DNA from: Henriciella sp.
Lineage (GTDB): Bacteria; Pseudomonadota; Alphaproteobacteria; Caulobacterales; Hyphomonadaceae
Direction: 5' to 3'
Assembly (NCBI GenBank): GCA_029238175.1
Contig: JAQWGO010000050.1
Coordinates: 1-64,000, forward strand
Length of the DNA stretch: 64,000 nucleotides
Position numbers and translations under genes: made by a program. The notes below the pieces were generated by a model. The model saw only the letters and a program-made list of their open reading frames with translations. It had not been told where the DNA came from and searched no databases. How positions within the stretch are numbered: position 1 is the stretch's first letter; every line of letters begins with the position of its first letter. Below, one piece after another: positions 26,379 to 36,805 of this stretch.

Positions 26379-28724
26379 ATGTCAGATACGAATCGCCCGC
26401 ACCCTTCCTCTATGAGCATTTCCCAAATGGCCGCCGCGCGTGCGCCGCAGGCCAGTGCTGAGGCTGATTATTTAGATGGTTTAAACCCTGAACAGCGCGA
26501 CGCCGTGCTGTCGACAGAGGGCCCACTTCTTGTCTTGGCAGGGGCGGGGACAGGTAAAACGCGTGTGCTGACGACACGTCTTGCCCACATTATCGGGACG
26601 CGCCTAGCATATCCAAGCCAAACACTAACCGTGACTTTTACCAATAAAGCTGCACGGGAAATGCGCGAGCGGGCGCTAAAACTGACCGGGGAAGCCGGAG
26701 AAGGGCTGCGCTGGCTTGGGACGTTCCACTCCATCAGCGCGCAGATTTTGCGCAAGCATGCCGAGCTTGTTGGCTTGAAATCCAGCTTCACCATTCTCGA
26801 TACCGATGATCAGATCCGTCTTTGCAAACAGATCATCGAAGCTGAAAATATTGATCCAAAACGCTGGACTCCGCGTTTTCTGGCCAGCTTAATTGATGGT
26901 TGGAAAAACCGCGCACTCCTGCCTGCGAAAGTGCCCGCCGATGAGGCTTATAATTTCGCTGATGGTAAAGGCATCAAAGCTTATGAGATTTACCAGAACC
27001 GCCTGCGTGTCCTGAACGCGTGTGATTTTGGCGATCTGCTGATCCACAATATTACGATCTTCCAAGAGAATGCGGACCTTCTTGCCGACTTCCATGCCAA
27101 GTTTAAATATATTCTGGTCGACGAGTATCAGGATACGAACGTCGCCCAATACCTATGGCTGCGCCTGCTGGCCCAAGGGACCGGGAACATTTGCTGCGTT
27201 GGTGATGATGACCAGTCGATCTATGGCTGGCGCGGGGCCGAGGTGGACAACATCCTGCGGTTTGAGAAAGATTTTCCCGGCGCGAAAACAGTGCGGCTGG
27301 AGCGTAATTATCGCTCAACTGAGCCAATCCTTGCCTGCGCATCATCGGTTATAGCGCACAACAAGAGCCGCCTTGGTAAAACGCTTTTCGTGGGTGGTGA
27401 CTGGAAAGACGATCCTGACGCGAAGAAGGTTCAAGTCCGCGGCCTGTGGGATGGCGAGGCCGAGGCCCGCATGATCTGTGATGAGATTGAGAGCCACGTC
27501 AATAAAGGCGGTAAAACCTCTTACGAAGACTGCGCCATTCTGGTGCGCGCGTCATGGCAGATGCGTCTGTTTGAAGAGCGGCTAATTATTCTTGGCATTC
27601 CATACCGCGTTATCGGTGGCCCGCGCTTTTTCGAGCGGGCGGAAATCCGCGATGCGATGGCTTACCTTCGCCTGATCCGCAGCCCGGATGATGATTTGGC
27701 GTTTGAGCGGGTGGTGAATCAGCCGAAACGCGGCGTTGGCAATACAACCGTGCAAAAGCTGCAACGCTATGCCCGTGATGATGGGCGCAGCCTTTACACG
27801 TTGACGCCGATGGTCCTGCAAACGGACGAGATTAAGGGCCCCGGCAAGCGCGGGCTGACCCAGTTTATCGATCAGATCAATATGTGGCGTGACCGCCTGA
27901 ATAACGGCATGAGCCATACTGAGTTGGCGCAGGTTATTCTGGATGAAAGCGGCTATACTGATATGCTGCAAAAGGATCGATCCCCGCAGGCGCAGACGCG
28001 GCTGGATAACCTCAAAGAGCTTATCAACGCGATGGGGGAGTTTGATAATCTAACCGGCTTCCTTGAACATGTAGAGCTGGTTATGGATGTCTCGCGCCAA
28101 GATGGCGGGGAAGAGGTTCAAATTCTGACCCTGCACGGCGCAAAGGGGCTGGAATGGCCAGTCGTCTTCCTGCCCGGTTGGGAAGAGGAAGTATTCCCGT
28201 CTAAACGCAGCCTTGATGAGAGCGGCATGAAGGGCCTCGAAGAGGAGCGCCGCCTTGCCTATGTCGGCATCACGCGTGCGAGAGAGGTTTGCCGGATTTC
28301 ATTCGTTGCTAACCGCCAGATATTCGGGCGCTGGCAATCGGTTTTACCAAGCCGTTTTGTTGATGAGCTGGACCCGGCGCATGTTGAGGCCAATAGTGAG
28401 ACGGGATACTCCACCCTGCCCGGCGGCGATGATGGTTTTGTCGGCACAGTTGAGGATTTAGGCGACCGTTCTTCCTACACCTCGCCGGGTTGGAAACGCC
28501 TGAAAGAGAATGCGGGCAAGTATGGGAGCAGCCCCGTCATCGACGGCAAAGCGACCTTGGTGGCAAGCGAGAGCGGCAGCTCAGGCTTCAAACTCGGCCA
28601 GCGGGTTTTCCATGACAAATTTGGTTATGGGAAAGTGATGGACGCGAACGGGACCAAGCTGACCGTGGCGTTTGAGAAGGCTGGATTGAAGAAGGTTATT
28701 TCGACGTTTGTGACGGGGGTTTGA
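26379..28724 (+). CDS. UvrD/PcrA-type superfamily 1 DNA helicase
   Basis: ATP-dependent 3'-5' DNA helicase for repair and replication restart. Core starts LNPEQRDAVLSTEGP, Walker A GAGTGKT, motif II VDEYQDTN, motif III DDDQSIYGWRGA, motif IV LERNYRS, motif V LTLHGAKGLEW, motif VI VGITRARE. The C terminus (KLGQRVFHDKFGYGKVM) is the small PcrA Tudor-like domain that contacts RNA polymerase in some bacteria. The start is uncertain: I chose MSDTNRP at 26379 (781 residues), but no clear Shine-Dalgarno is seen there, nor at 26316 or 26412. Confidence 0.93.
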   Translation: MSDTNRPHPSSMSISQMAAARAPQASAEADYLDGLNPEQRDAVLSTEGPLLVLAGAGTGKTRVLTTRLAHIIGTRLAYPSQTLTVTFTNKAAREMRERALKLTGEAGEGLRWLGTFHSISAQILRKHAELVGLKSSFTILDTDDQIRLCKQIIEAENIDPKRWTPRFLASLIDGWKNRALLPAKVPADEAYNFADGKGIKAYEIYQNRLRVLNACDFGDLLIHNITIFQENADLLADFHAKFKYILVDEYQDTNVAQYLWLRLLAQGTGNICCVGDDDQSIYGWRGAEVDNILRFEKDFPGAKTVRLERNYRSTEPILACASSVIAHNKSRLGKTLFVGGDWKDDPDAKKVQVRGLWDGEAEARMICDEIESHVNKGGKTSYEDCAILVRASWQMRLFEERLIILGIPYRVIGGPRFFERAEIRDAMAYLRLIRSPDDDLAFERVVNQPKRGVGNTTVQKLQRYARDDGRSLYTLTPMVLQTDEIKGPGKRGLTQFIDQINMWRDRLNNGMSHTELAQVILDESGYTDMLQKDRSPQAQTRLDNLKELINAMGEFDNLTGFLEHVELVMDVSRQDGGEEVQILTLHGAKGLEWPVVFLPGWEEEVFPSKRSLDESGMKGLEEERRLAYVGITRAREVCRISFVANRQIFGRWQSVLPSRFVDELDPAHVEANSETGYSTLPGGDDGFVGTVEDLGDRSSYTSPGWKRLKENAGKYGSSPVIDGKATLVASESGSSGFKLGQRVFHDKFGYGKVMDANGTKLTVAFEKAGLKKVISTFVTGV

Positions 28725-29108
28725 GTGACTAAAGCTACAATGCAGAAGCTCCCTAACACGCTGCTACAAAAAGCAAGTTTACGAGGGAATGAATACGCTT
28801 GGCTGTTGCGAGACATTCCTGAGGTTATCAATACAGCTGAGCATTTAGGCTTAATAAATCAGGGCGGACAGTTACAATTTCGTATCCCCGACGCAACTTG
28901 TGAAGCCAAGGAAATTGAAGTTGATAGCTTCGGTGTTAAAGACTGCTCCAAAGCGGCCATAAGATGCAGAGATGCATTCAACGCCGTTATTTCCAAGCAC
29001 GATTTTCGAGCGCGCGCCCGAGACTGGAAAATTCTGAGGGACTTTGAAAAACAAGGAGGCGATTTAGAAAGCCACACTTTTTTCGTGTGGTATTTAACTG
29101 AAGCCTAA
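28725..29108 (+). CDS. Hypothetical protein after uvrD
   Basis: A 127-residue soluble protein that I do not recognise. GTG 28725 abuts the uvrD stop with GGGGG six bases upstream, pointing to coupled translation. The protein contains [17 protein letters not shown] and a Trp/Phe-rich C terminus. It has no signal peptide or membrane segment. Base composition is visibly more AT-rich than the helicase gene, which could mean a recent arrival. Its stop overlaps the dnaJ stop by four bases in convergent orientation. Confidence 0.6.
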   Translation: MTKATMQKLPNTLLQKASLRGNEYAWLLRDIPEVINTAEHLGLINQGGQLQFRIPDATCEAKEIEVDSFGVKDCSKAAIRCRDAFNAVISKHDFRARARDWKILRDFEKQGGDLESHTFFVWYLTEA

Positions 29109-30262
29109 TGCTTCGCTTCGCCGCCCATGCCGTCCCAGAATTTCTTGACGCGGCCAACAAAGCCTTCGCTTTCCGGGTTGCAGTCGGCGCCTGAGCATTC
29201 GCAAAACTCGCGCATCAGCTCTTTTTGGCGCGCCGATAGGTTGCGCGGGGTTTCGACAAACATTTCGATATAGAGGTCGCCCGTCTGACCAGAGCCACGA
29301 AGCGACGGCATGCCTTTACCGCGTAGGCGGAGCTTGCGGCCCGTTTGGGCACCTTCTGGAATGGTGACACGCTGGCGCGCACCATCGATGGTTGGAATCT
29401 CAATCTCACCGCCCAGCGAGGCCGTGACCATGCTGACCGGGGTTCGGCAATAGAGGTTTGGTCCATCGCGCTCAAAAATGTCATGCTCTTCGACATTCAC
29501 GAAGATATATAGGTCGCCCTTTGGCCCGCCATGCGCGCCGGGTTCACCCTCGCCTGACAGACGAATACGCATACCGGTTTCGACGCCGGCTGGAATTTTC
29601 ACTGACAGGTTGCGATCTTCCTGAACCTGACCTGCGCCGCGGCAGGTTTTACATGGCTTGGAAATAACTTGGCCACGCCCAGAACAACGCGCACAAGCGC
29701 GCTCCATCGTGAAGAAGCCTTGCTGGGCACGCACGCGGCCCGCGCCGCCGCATGTTTCGCAAGTTTCAGGGCTTGTGCCCGGCTCTGCGCCGGACCCATC
29801 ACACGTGCCGCAATCAACGGCGCTTGGCACATTGATGGTTGTTTCTTTACCCGCGAACGCCTCTTCCAAAGCGATATCCATGTCATAGCGCAGATCATTG
29901 CCGCGCTGTGGTCCGCCGCGTTGGCGTCCACCGCCAAAGGGAGAACCGCCGCCAAAGACTTGGCTGAAAATGTCCTGGAACATGTCGCTTGGGTCGCCGC
30001 CGCCGCCAAACGGATTGCCGCCGCCCATGCCACCATCTTCAAAGGCGCGGTGGCCGAAGCGATCATAAGCTGCGCGTTTGTCAGCGTCAGATAGGATGGC
30101 GTAGGCTTCGCCAACTTCTTTGAACTTGGCCTCAGCAGCATCGTCGCCAGCATTCTGGTCAGGGTGATATTTCATCGCCAGCTTGCGATAGGCGCTTTTC
30201 AGGGCCTTTTCATCGACGCCTTTATCGACGCCGAGCACTTCATAGTAATCGCGTTTACTCAT
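29105..30262 (-). CDS. dnaJ: Chaperone protein DnaJ
   Basis: Type A J-protein of 385 residues, co-chaperone of DnaK. The J domain has HPD in [11 protein letters not shown], followed by a Gly/Phe-rich linker and four zinc-binding repeats [24 protein letters not shown] and CKTCRGAG, then the substrate-binding C-terminal domains. An extra Cys-containing stretch (CECSGADC) lies near the C terminus. The dnaK gene is not in the window, so the usual dnaK-dnaJ pairing is absent here. Confidence 0.97.
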   Translation of the reverse strand: MSKRDYYEVLGVDKGVDEKALKSAYRKLAMKYHPDQNAGDDAAEAKFKEVGEAYAILSDADKRAAYDRFGHRAFEDGGMGGGNPFGGGGDPSDMFQDIFSQVFGGGSPFGGGRQRGGPQRGNDLRYDMDIALEEAFAGKETTINVPSAVDCGTCDGSGAEPGTSPETCETCGGAGRVRAQQGFFTMERACARCSGRGQVISKPCKTCRGAGQVQEDRNLSVKIPAGVETGMRIRLSGEGEPGAHGGPKGDLYIFVNVEEHDIFERDGPNLYCRTPVSMVTASLGGEIEIPTIDGARQRVTIPEGAQTGRKLRLRGKGMPSLRGSGQTGDLYIEMFVETPRNLSARQKELMREFCECSGADCNPESEGFVGRVKKFWDGMGGEAKH

Positions 30263-30310
30263 TGCTGACTAACTCACCTATTCCACTCTCTCACCACGCA
30301 AAGTGGGGAG

Positions 30311-30360
30311 GTCCGCGCCGCAGTGCAAGGCCCTCACCTGCACTGCTAAGCGGACTTTTT
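30311..30360 (+). other. Long stem-loop across the gltB stop codon
   Basis: GTCCGC-gcc-GCAGTGCA, an 11-base loop, TGCACTGC-taa-GCGGAC, then TTTTT on the + strand. The arms are 6 plus 8 bases. The T run lies on the strand opposite to gltB, so as a terminator it would face transcription towards gltB from the right way only if something were read on the + strand; no + strand gene is there. On the gltB message it would form a stable 3' stem around the stop codon. Confidence 0.5.
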
Positions 30361-33300
30361 CAGGCCTGTTTCACCAAAGACACGATTAGATATCTCTTTC
30401 GGGACGATCATCAGCGTTTCAGAGAGTGTTTGATCCCACTCTTTCAGTAGCTCTTTCGCCCGTGCGCTGCGCGTACGCTCGACGTGAATTTCAAGCAGCA
30501 TTTTGAAGACATCAATATGCTTTTGCTCCATATCGGCAAGCGGATACCAGTCAATCGCGTCAGGGTTGGCGACCTGTTCGAAGCGCTTTTCCTGATCCCA
30601 AATGAAGGCGACGCCGCCCGTCATACCCGCGCCGAAATTGTCTCCAACTTCGCCAAGGATCGCGACCCGGCCGCCCGTCATGTACTCGCAGCCATTCGCG
30701 CCACAGCCTTCAATAACTGCTTCGGCACCTGAATTGCGGACCGCAAATCGTACGCCCGCTTGGCCCGCCGCATAGAGCTTACCGCTGGTTGCGCCATAGA
30801 GGCAGGTATTGCCGATAATCGTGTTATCGCCAGCAACGAACGGCGAATCCGCAGGCGGGCGAAGCTGAATCGTCGCGCCGCTAAGGCCTTTGCCGACATA
30901 ATCATTGGCGTCGCCGATCACGTCGAGCAGTAAGCCTTGGACGCTAAACGCGCCAAGCGATTGTCCGGCACTCCCTGTTAAGCGGATGTGTAGCCGGCCC
31001 TCTGGCAGTGCTTTTTCGCCAAACTTACGAACGATCGATGAGCTGGAGCGTGCACCAATAGACCGCAATACATTCTGGACCTCATAGGTCAGCTGCATCT
31101 TCTCACCGCGGCTGAAGAAAGGCTCCGCATCGCGCAAGATTTGAGCGTCCAGCGTATCCGGCACTTCTTCGCGGCGGTTTGGCGTATACTCAACAGCCGT
31201 TGCCGTATCGACCTGTACCAGAAGCGGATTGAGGTCGAGGTCATCAAGGTGCGGGGCACCGCGGCTGACCTGCGCAAGCAAGTCTGTTCGACCAATCGCC
31301 TCATCAAGCGATTTCAGGCCAAGCGACGCCAGAATGCGGCGTACATCTTCGGCAATAAAACTCATCAGGTTGACGACTTTATCAGCGCTGCCGGTGAATT
31401 TCTTGCGCAAGTCTTCGTCTTGAGTACAGACGCCAACCGGGCAAGTGTTCGAATGGCACTGGCGCACCATAATACACCCCATTGCGACAAGGCTGGCGGT
31501 CCCGATACCATACTCTTCAGCGCCGAGCATCGCTGCAATAACGATGTCGCGGCCTGTTCGGAGTCCGCCATCTGTACGCAGTGTAACTTTATCGCGGAGA
31601 TTATTGAGGCTGAGGACTTGGTGGGCTTCGGCGAGACCCATTTCCCATGGCAGGCCTGCATATTTGATACTTGTTTGCGGGCTTGCACCGGTACCGCCAA
31701 CACCGCCAGCGATCAGGATCACATCAGCTTTGGCCTTCGCCACACCCGCCGCAACTGTGCCGACGCCGGATTGGGCGACAAGCTTTACGCAAACACGGCA
31801 ATCCGGGTTGATTTGCTTCAGATCGTAGATCAGCTGGGCCAAGTCTTCGATTGAGTAAATATCGTGGTGCGGCGGCGGAGAAATTAGCGTCACACCCGGC
31901 GTTGCGTGGCGGTTTTTTGCAATGAATTCAGTAACTTTGAAGCCTGGAAGCTGTCCACCTTCGCCCGGCTTTGCGCCTTGGGCAATCTTGATCTCAACTT
32001 CACGGCAATGGTTTAGATACTCAGCCGTGACGCCAAAGCGACCGGAGGCCACCTGCTTCACCGCAGAGTTCATATTGTCGCCATTTGGCAAAGGACGATA
32101 GCGCTCACGAACCTCGCCGCCCTCACCTGAAACTGATTTCGCGCCGATGCGGTTCATCGCAACATTTAGCGTGCCGTGCGCTTCGGGGCTAAGCGCACCA
32201 AGCGACATACCGGGCGTTACAAAGCGCTTGCGAATTTCGTTGACTGATTGAACATCAGAAAGCGGTTCCGCAGGGCCAGCTTCTTTAAAGTCCAGAAGGT
32301 CCCGCAATTGAATTGGTTGCGGCCCATTCCGAACGTTCACGGCTTTCTGGTATTTATCGTAAAGCTCATATTCACCGCGATCACAGGCTGCTTGCAGCAT
32401 GTGGATCAAATTGCCGTCCAGCGCGTGAGGCTCACTCCGTGCACGGAGTCGATAAAACCCGCCGATAGGAAGCGAGATGACGTCCTCATGAAACGCATCC
32501 TCGTGCCGTGTAAGCGCATTCTCTTCCAGACCCGCAAGACCAAGACCAGAAATACGGCTTGGCAGACCCGGGAAATAGTCCGCAACAAGCGCACGGGAAA
32601 GGCCGAGCGCCTCAAAATTATAACCACCGCGATAAGACGAGATGACAGAAATCCCCATCTTGGACAGGATCTTGAGCAAGCCGGCTTCGATAGCGCCTTT
32701 ATAGTTCAAGACAGCTTCGCCAAGCGTAATATCACCCAACAGACCACGCGCATGGCGGTCAGCAATGGCTTCCTGCGCAAGATACGCGTTCACGCAGGTC
32801 GCGCCCGTACCAATAAGTACGGCGAAATAGTGCGTGTCGACGCATTCGGCGGAGCGAATGGTAAGAGAGCAGAAAGAGCGTAAGCCCTGTGCCACCAAAT
32901 GGCTGTGCACGGCGCCTGTTGCCAAGATCATTGGAACAGCAACTTTGTCTGGCCCCTGATGTTCGTCGGTCAGGATGATGTGTTCGCGGCCTGCGCGGAC
33001 AGCATCTTCGGCTTCCTGCCGGATACGTGACAAGGCATCTTTCAACGCGCCGCCGCTACCTGTGGCCTTCGCTGCATCAAATGTACAATCGATAACTTTA
33101 ACACCATCGTGCAGCATACGGATCAGTCGGTCATACATACCGGTTGAGAGGACAGGGCTTTCCAACACGAACACGTCCTGTTGACGCGCATCAGTGGTGA
33201 GGACGTTCCCGAGGTTCTTAAACCGCGTCTTGAGGCTCATCACCCGGTCTTCGCGAAGTGGATCCACTGGAGGGTTGGTGACTTGCGAAAAGTTTTGACG

Positions 33301-34878
33301 GAAGAAATGACTTAGCGGACGGAAATTCTCTGACAGAACTGCAACGGGGCTATCGTCCCCCATTGAACCGATCGCTTCTTTGGCATTCTCAGCCATTGGA
33401 GCGAGGATCAACTCCAAAGTCTCTAAAGTGAACCCAGAAACCGCCTGACGACGCAAAAGTTCTTCTTTCTCAAAAAGGCGTGGCTCATCACCTGGCCCAA
33501 TTTCAGGGTCTAAGGCACGAACATTCTTGAGCCATTTCTCATATGGATGCTCAGCCGCAAGCTGATCTACGATTTCAGTATGTTCGTAGAATTTACCGTT
33601 CTCCAAATCAGCAGCGATCATTCCGCCAGCCTGAACGTGGCCACGGCGCACAACTTCATGCCCATCAAGCGGGCACATCCCGGTTTCAGACCCCACCGCA
33701 AGAACGCCGTCTGCTGTTAGCGCGTAACGGAGCGGACGTAGGCCATTGCGATCAAGGCCAGCAACCGCCCAGCGCCCATCATAGGCGCAGATAGCTGCAG
33801 GGCCGTCCCATGGCTCCATCACTGAGTTACAATAAGCATAGAGCGCAGCATGCTTTTCGGGCATAATGGAGGCGCGTTTAGACCATGCTTCTGGGATCAA
33901 AAGCGCTTTCGTCATTGGCGCGGTTCGGCCAGCCTTACAAAGGATTTCAAAGACTGAATCTAAAGCCCCAGAATCCGACGATCCTTGTGGGGCAACGGGT
34001 TTTACGTCCTCAACATGATCACCGAACGTGCCGGAAACCATCTTGATTTCGTGGCTTTTCATCCAATTCAGATTGCCGCGTAGCGTGTTAATCTCACCAT
34101 TATGCGCGAGCATGCGGAAAGGCTGTGCGAGCGACCATTGCGGAAACGTGTTGGTGGAATAGCGTTGATGATAAATTGCAATTGCGGAGACGAATCGCTC
34201 ATCCTTCAAGTCGAGATAGAAGTTATCGATATCTTCGGCGAGAAACATGCCTTTATAGATTAGCGATTTGTGGCTGAGTGAGCAGATATAGAAGCTCGGA
34301 ATTCCCGCTTCGCGCGCCCGCCGTTCAATCCGGCGACGACAGATATAGAGCGCGCGCTCTAACTCGTCCGCATCGCGGCCGCGGCCATCGCGGAACATGA
34401 TTTGTTCGATTTCAGGGCGCGTGTCCGCAGCTTTCTGTCCAATGATAGAAACATCGACAGGCGGCTGGCGCCAACCGTAGATATAGAACCCGAAATGCAA
34501 TATCTCAGTCTCGACAATAGACCTAGCGGCCTCTTGCATACCCAAATCGGTACGCGGCAGAAAGATTTGGCCCACACAGATCGGATCATCTGTCGGCTTG
34601 TGGCCGGTCCGGCTGACTTGATCGCGGAAAAATTCCTGCGGCACCTCAAGGCGGATTCCGGCTCCGTCGCCCGTTTTACCGTCAGCATCAACAGCGCCTC
34701 GGTGCCAAACATTTTTCAGGGCCTTAATGCCCATCTCTACGATTTCGCGGCGGGGCTTACCATCGAGCGCAGCCACAAGACCAACACCGCAAGCGCTGTG
34801 CTCATCTTCGGGGTTATAGGCATTTGCATCGATCAAGCGCTGACGCTGCTCAAGATAATTGTCAACATATTCGGTCAT
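30346..34878 (-). CDS. gltB: Glutamate synthase large subunit
   Basis: NADPH glutamate synthase alpha subunit, about 1510 residues. The N-terminal class II amidotransferase nucleophile Cys follows a propeptide (EDEHSACGVG), so the protein must be trimmed to expose it. Next come the central domain, the FMN domain with GGVGGTGASPQTSIKYAG, the 3Fe-4S cluster cysteines in CIMVRQCHSNTCPVG, and the C-terminal beta-helix (CGANGCEYMTGGR). I start it at ATG 34878; the track's TTG start has no ribosome site. It is the last gene of gltD-GFA-gltB, four bases after the GFA gene. Confidence 0.97.
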   Translation of the reverse strand: MTEYVDNYLEQRQRLIDANAYNPEDEHSACGVGLVAALDGKPRREIVEMGIKALKNVWHRGAVDADGKTGDGAGIRLEVPQEFFRDQVSRTGHKPTDDPICVGQIFLPRTDLGMQEAARSIVETEILHFGFYIYGWRQPPVDVSIIGQKAADTRPEIEQIMFRDGRGRDADELERALYICRRRIERRAREAGIPSFYICSLSHKSLIYKGMFLAEDIDNFYLDLKDERFVSAIAIYHQRYSTNTFPQWSLAQPFRMLAHNGEINTLRGNLNWMKSHEIKMVSGTFGDHVEDVKPVAPQGSSDSGALDSVFEILCKAGRTAPMTKALLIPEAWSKRASIMPEKHAALYAYCNSVMEPWDGPAAICAYDGRWAVAGLDRNGLRPLRYALTADGVLAVGSETGMCPLDGHEVVRRGHVQAGGMIAADLENGKFYEHTEIVDQLAAEHPYEKWLKNVRALDPEIGPGDEPRLFEKEELLRRQAVSGFTLETLELILAPMAENAKEAIGSMGDDSPVAVLSENFRPLSHFFRQNFSQVTNPPVDPLREDRVMSLKTRFKNLGNVLTTDARQQDVFVLESPVLSTGMYDRLIRMLHDGVKVIDCTFDAAKATGSGGALKDALSRIRQEAEDAVRAGREHIILTDEHQGPDKVAVPMILATGAVHSHLVAQGLRSFCSLTIRSAECVDTHYFAVLIGTGATCVNAYLAQEAIADRHARGLLGDITLGEAVLNYKGAIEAGLLKILSKMGISVISSYRGGYNFEALGLSRALVADYFPGLPSRISGLGLAGLEENALTRHEDAFHEDVISLPIGGFYRLRARSEPHALDGNLIHMLQAACDRGEYELYDKYQKAVNVRNGPQPIQLRDLLDFKEAGPAEPLSDVQSVNEIRKRFVTPGMSLGALSPEAHGTLNVAMNRIGAKSVSGEGGEVRERYRPLPNGDNMNSAVKQVASGRFGVTAEYLNHCREVEIKIAQGAKPGEGGQLPGFKVTEFIAKNRHATPGVTLISPPPHHDIYSIEDLAQLIYDLKQINPDCRVCVKLVAQSGVGTVAAGVAKAKADVILIAGGVGGTGASPQTSIKYAGLPWEMGLAEAHQVLSLNNLRDKVTLRTDGGLRTGRDIVIAAMLGAEEYGIGTASLVAMGCIMVRQCHSNTCPVGVCTQDEDLRKKFTGSADKVVNLMSFIAEDVRRILASLGLKSLDEAIGRTDLLAQVSRGAPHLDDLDLNPLLVQVDTATAVEYTPNRREEVPDTLDAQILRDAEPFFSRGEKMQLTYEVQNVLRSIGARSSSSIVRKFGEKALPEGRLHIRLTGSAGQSLGAFSVQGLLLDVIGDANDYVGKGLSGATIQLRPPADSPFVAGDNTIIGNTCLYGATSGKLYAAGQAGVRFAVRNSGAEAVIEGCGANGCEYMTGGRVAILGEVGDNFGAGMTGGVAFIWDQEKRFEQVANPDAIDWYPLADMEQKHIDVFKMLLEIHVERTRSARAKELLKEWDQTLSETLMIVPKEISNRVFGETGLKKSA

Positions 34879-34882
34879 GGGC

Positions 34883-35305
34883 TTATTCCGCTCCATCAGA
34901 GGCAAACATTGCCATTACTTCGGCGCCAGTAAGCTTCTTCGCATCGTCTTTTACATCATAATAGTCTGGCTTTTGGTCGATAAAATAATGGCGATTGATT
35001 TTAAGGCCTTCGGGCAAATCGAAAGATCCGGTTTCGCCCATCCAGTACGCACCATCCAAAGTGCGATAGAACAGGGTTGAGCCACAGGTCTTACAGAATC
35101 CACGCTCAGCCCATTCAGAGCTTTGATACCAGCCCACATTCGCTTTGCCTTCGGTGATTTCGATACCGCCCTCAAACCCAACAGAGACAGCCGGGCCGCC
35201 ATGCCAGCGGCGGCACATTTCACAATGGCAAGATCCGATATCTGGTGCGCCCTTACCCTGTATTTTCACGGCGCCGCAAAGGCATTGTCCTGATGAACCA
35301 CTCAT
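34883..35305 (-). CDS. GFA domain protein (glutathione-dependent formaldehyde-activating enzyme family)
   Basis: A 140-residue GFA-family protein. The zinc-binding cysteines appear as CLCGAV, CHCEMCRRWHG and CKTCGS, the normal order for the family. The founding member adds glutathione to formaldehyde, but most GFA proteins have no proven activity. It overlaps the gltD stop by four bases and ends four bases before gltB, so it is fully embedded in the glutamate synthase operon. It may serve the complex or glutamate/glutathione-linked chemistry; that is inference from position. Confidence 0.9.
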   Translation of the reverse strand: MSGSSGQCLCGAVKIQGKGAPDIGSCHCEMCRRWHGGPAVSVGFEGGIEITEGKANVGWYQSSEWAERGFCKTCGSTLFYRTLDGAYWMGETGSFDLPEGLKINRHYFIDQKPDYYDVKDDAKKLTGAEVMAMFASDGAE

Positions 35306-36747
35306 TCTGCTGCTACCTTTTCCGATTTTGCGACCGCGCGCATTGCTTTGTGCATTTGTTCTGCAGCTTCGCGCCCGTCGACGATGGCCCAGACAACCAA
35401 GGATGCACCGCGGACAATATCGCCCGCCGCATAAACGCCCGGCAAGCTGGTCTCTAGCGTCTTAAAATCGACTTTGATCGCGCCCCACCGATTTACAGTC
35501 AGCGCCTGCTCATCAAACAAAGCAGGTAAATCTTCCGGGTCAAAGCCCAGAGCCTTAATGACCATGTCGGCTTTCATATCGACGGTTTCGTCTGTCTTCT
35601 CCGGCGATTGGCGACCGGATGCATCAGGTGCACCTAGCTTCATGCGGCGCACTTTGACGCCTTTGACAGAGTTGTCTTTGGATTCCAGCACTGCCTCCGG
35701 ACCAGAGAGCCACTCAAAGACAACGCCCTCTTCTTCCGCATTCTGAACTTCACGCTGAGAGCCCGGCATATTTGCCCGGTCGCGGCGATAGAGGCAGGTG
35801 ACTGATTTCGCGCCTTGGCGGACAGCTGTTCGGACACAGTCCATCGCCGTATCGCCGCCGCCAATAACAACCACGCGCTTGCCTTCAGCGTTCAGTGTGC
35901 CGTCATCATAGGTTGGCACTTTATCGCCGAAACCAACCTTATTGGAGGCCGTCAAAAAATCGAGCGCAGGGAAAACGCCAGACGCACCGATGCCGGGAAC
36001 TTTCAGATCACGCGCTTTATAAACGCCGGTCGCAATAAGAACCGTATCATGCGTGTCGCGCAGCTCATTCAGCGTAATATCAGGGCCGATATTGCAATTG
36101 AACCGGAATGAGATGCCGCTGTCTTCGAGATATTTGATCCGGCGCTCAACAATGTCTTTCTCAAGCTTGAAGCCCGGGATACCATAGACAAGCAGGCCGC
36201 CGCCGCGATCATAACGATCATAGACTGTGACTTGATAGCCTTTGCGGCGAAGCTGTTCCGCCGCCGCAAGGCCGCCAGGCCCTGCCCCGATAATCCCGGC
36301 TGACTGAGCGCGCTCACGCGGGGGTGTTATGGGTTTAATCCACCCCTTTTCCCAAGCGGTGTCAGTGATATGTCGCTCAATCGAACCAATTGTAACGGTG
36401 CCGTGGCCAGATTGCTCGATTGTACAGATGCCTTCGCACAGGCGATCTTGCGGGCAGATGCGGCCACAAATCTCTGGCATATTATTGGTCGCGCTGGAGA
36501 CGGCGTAAGCCTCTTCAAGCCGATCCTCAGCCGCGAGCTTTAACCAGTCTGGAATGTTGTTCTGAAGTGGACAGCCCTGCTGGCAAAATGGCACGCCGCA
36601 TTGCGAGCATCGGGAGGCTTGATCAATGGCCGCCTCTTGAGCGTAATCGCCATAAATCTCAGCAAAGTCAGCTGTGCGCGCTTCCGCAGCGCGTTTTTTT
36701 GGCATTGATCGCTCAACTTTGATGAATCGCAGCATATTTTGCGCCAT
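35302..36747 (-). CDS. gltD: Glutamate synthase small subunit
   Basis: NADPH-dependent beta subunit of glutamate synthase, 481 residues from ATG 36747, where GGAGG stands five bases upstream (the track adds 18 residues). Two cysteine groups, CSQCGVPFCQQGCP and CGRICPQDRLCEGIC, hold 4Fe-4S clusters. FAD is bound at GIIGAGPGGLAAAEQL and NADPH at VVVIGGGDTAMDCVR. It passes electrons to GltB. First gene of the operon; its promoter should lie in the AT-rich gap shared with uppP. Confidence 0.97.
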   Translation of the reverse strand: MAQNMLRFIKVERSMPKKRAAEARTADFAEIYGDYAQEAAIDQASRCSQCGVPFCQQGCPLQNNIPDWLKLAAEDRLEEAYAVSSATNNMPEICGRICPQDRLCEGICTIEQSGHGTVTIGSIERHITDTAWEKGWIKPITPPRERAQSAGIIGAGPGGLAAAEQLRRKGYQVTVYDRYDRGGGLLVYGIPGFKLEKDIVERRIKYLEDSGISFRFNCNIGPDITLNELRDTHDTVLIATGVYKARDLKVPGIGASGVFPALDFLTASNKVGFGDKVPTYDDGTLNAEGKRVVVIGGGDTAMDCVRTAVRQGAKSVTCLYRRDRANMPGSQREVQNAEEEGVVFEWLSGPEAVLESKDNSVKGVKVRRMKLGAPDASGRQSPEKTDETVDMKADMVIKALGFDPEDLPALFDEQALTVNRWGAIKVDFKTLETSLPGVYAAGDIVRGASLVVWAIVDGREAAEQMHKAMRAVAKSEKVAAE

Positions 36748-36805
36748 AAGAGCCTCCACAAGAATGATCTTGCTTATCACCGACACAGATGATGGCCGCA
36801 AGGGC

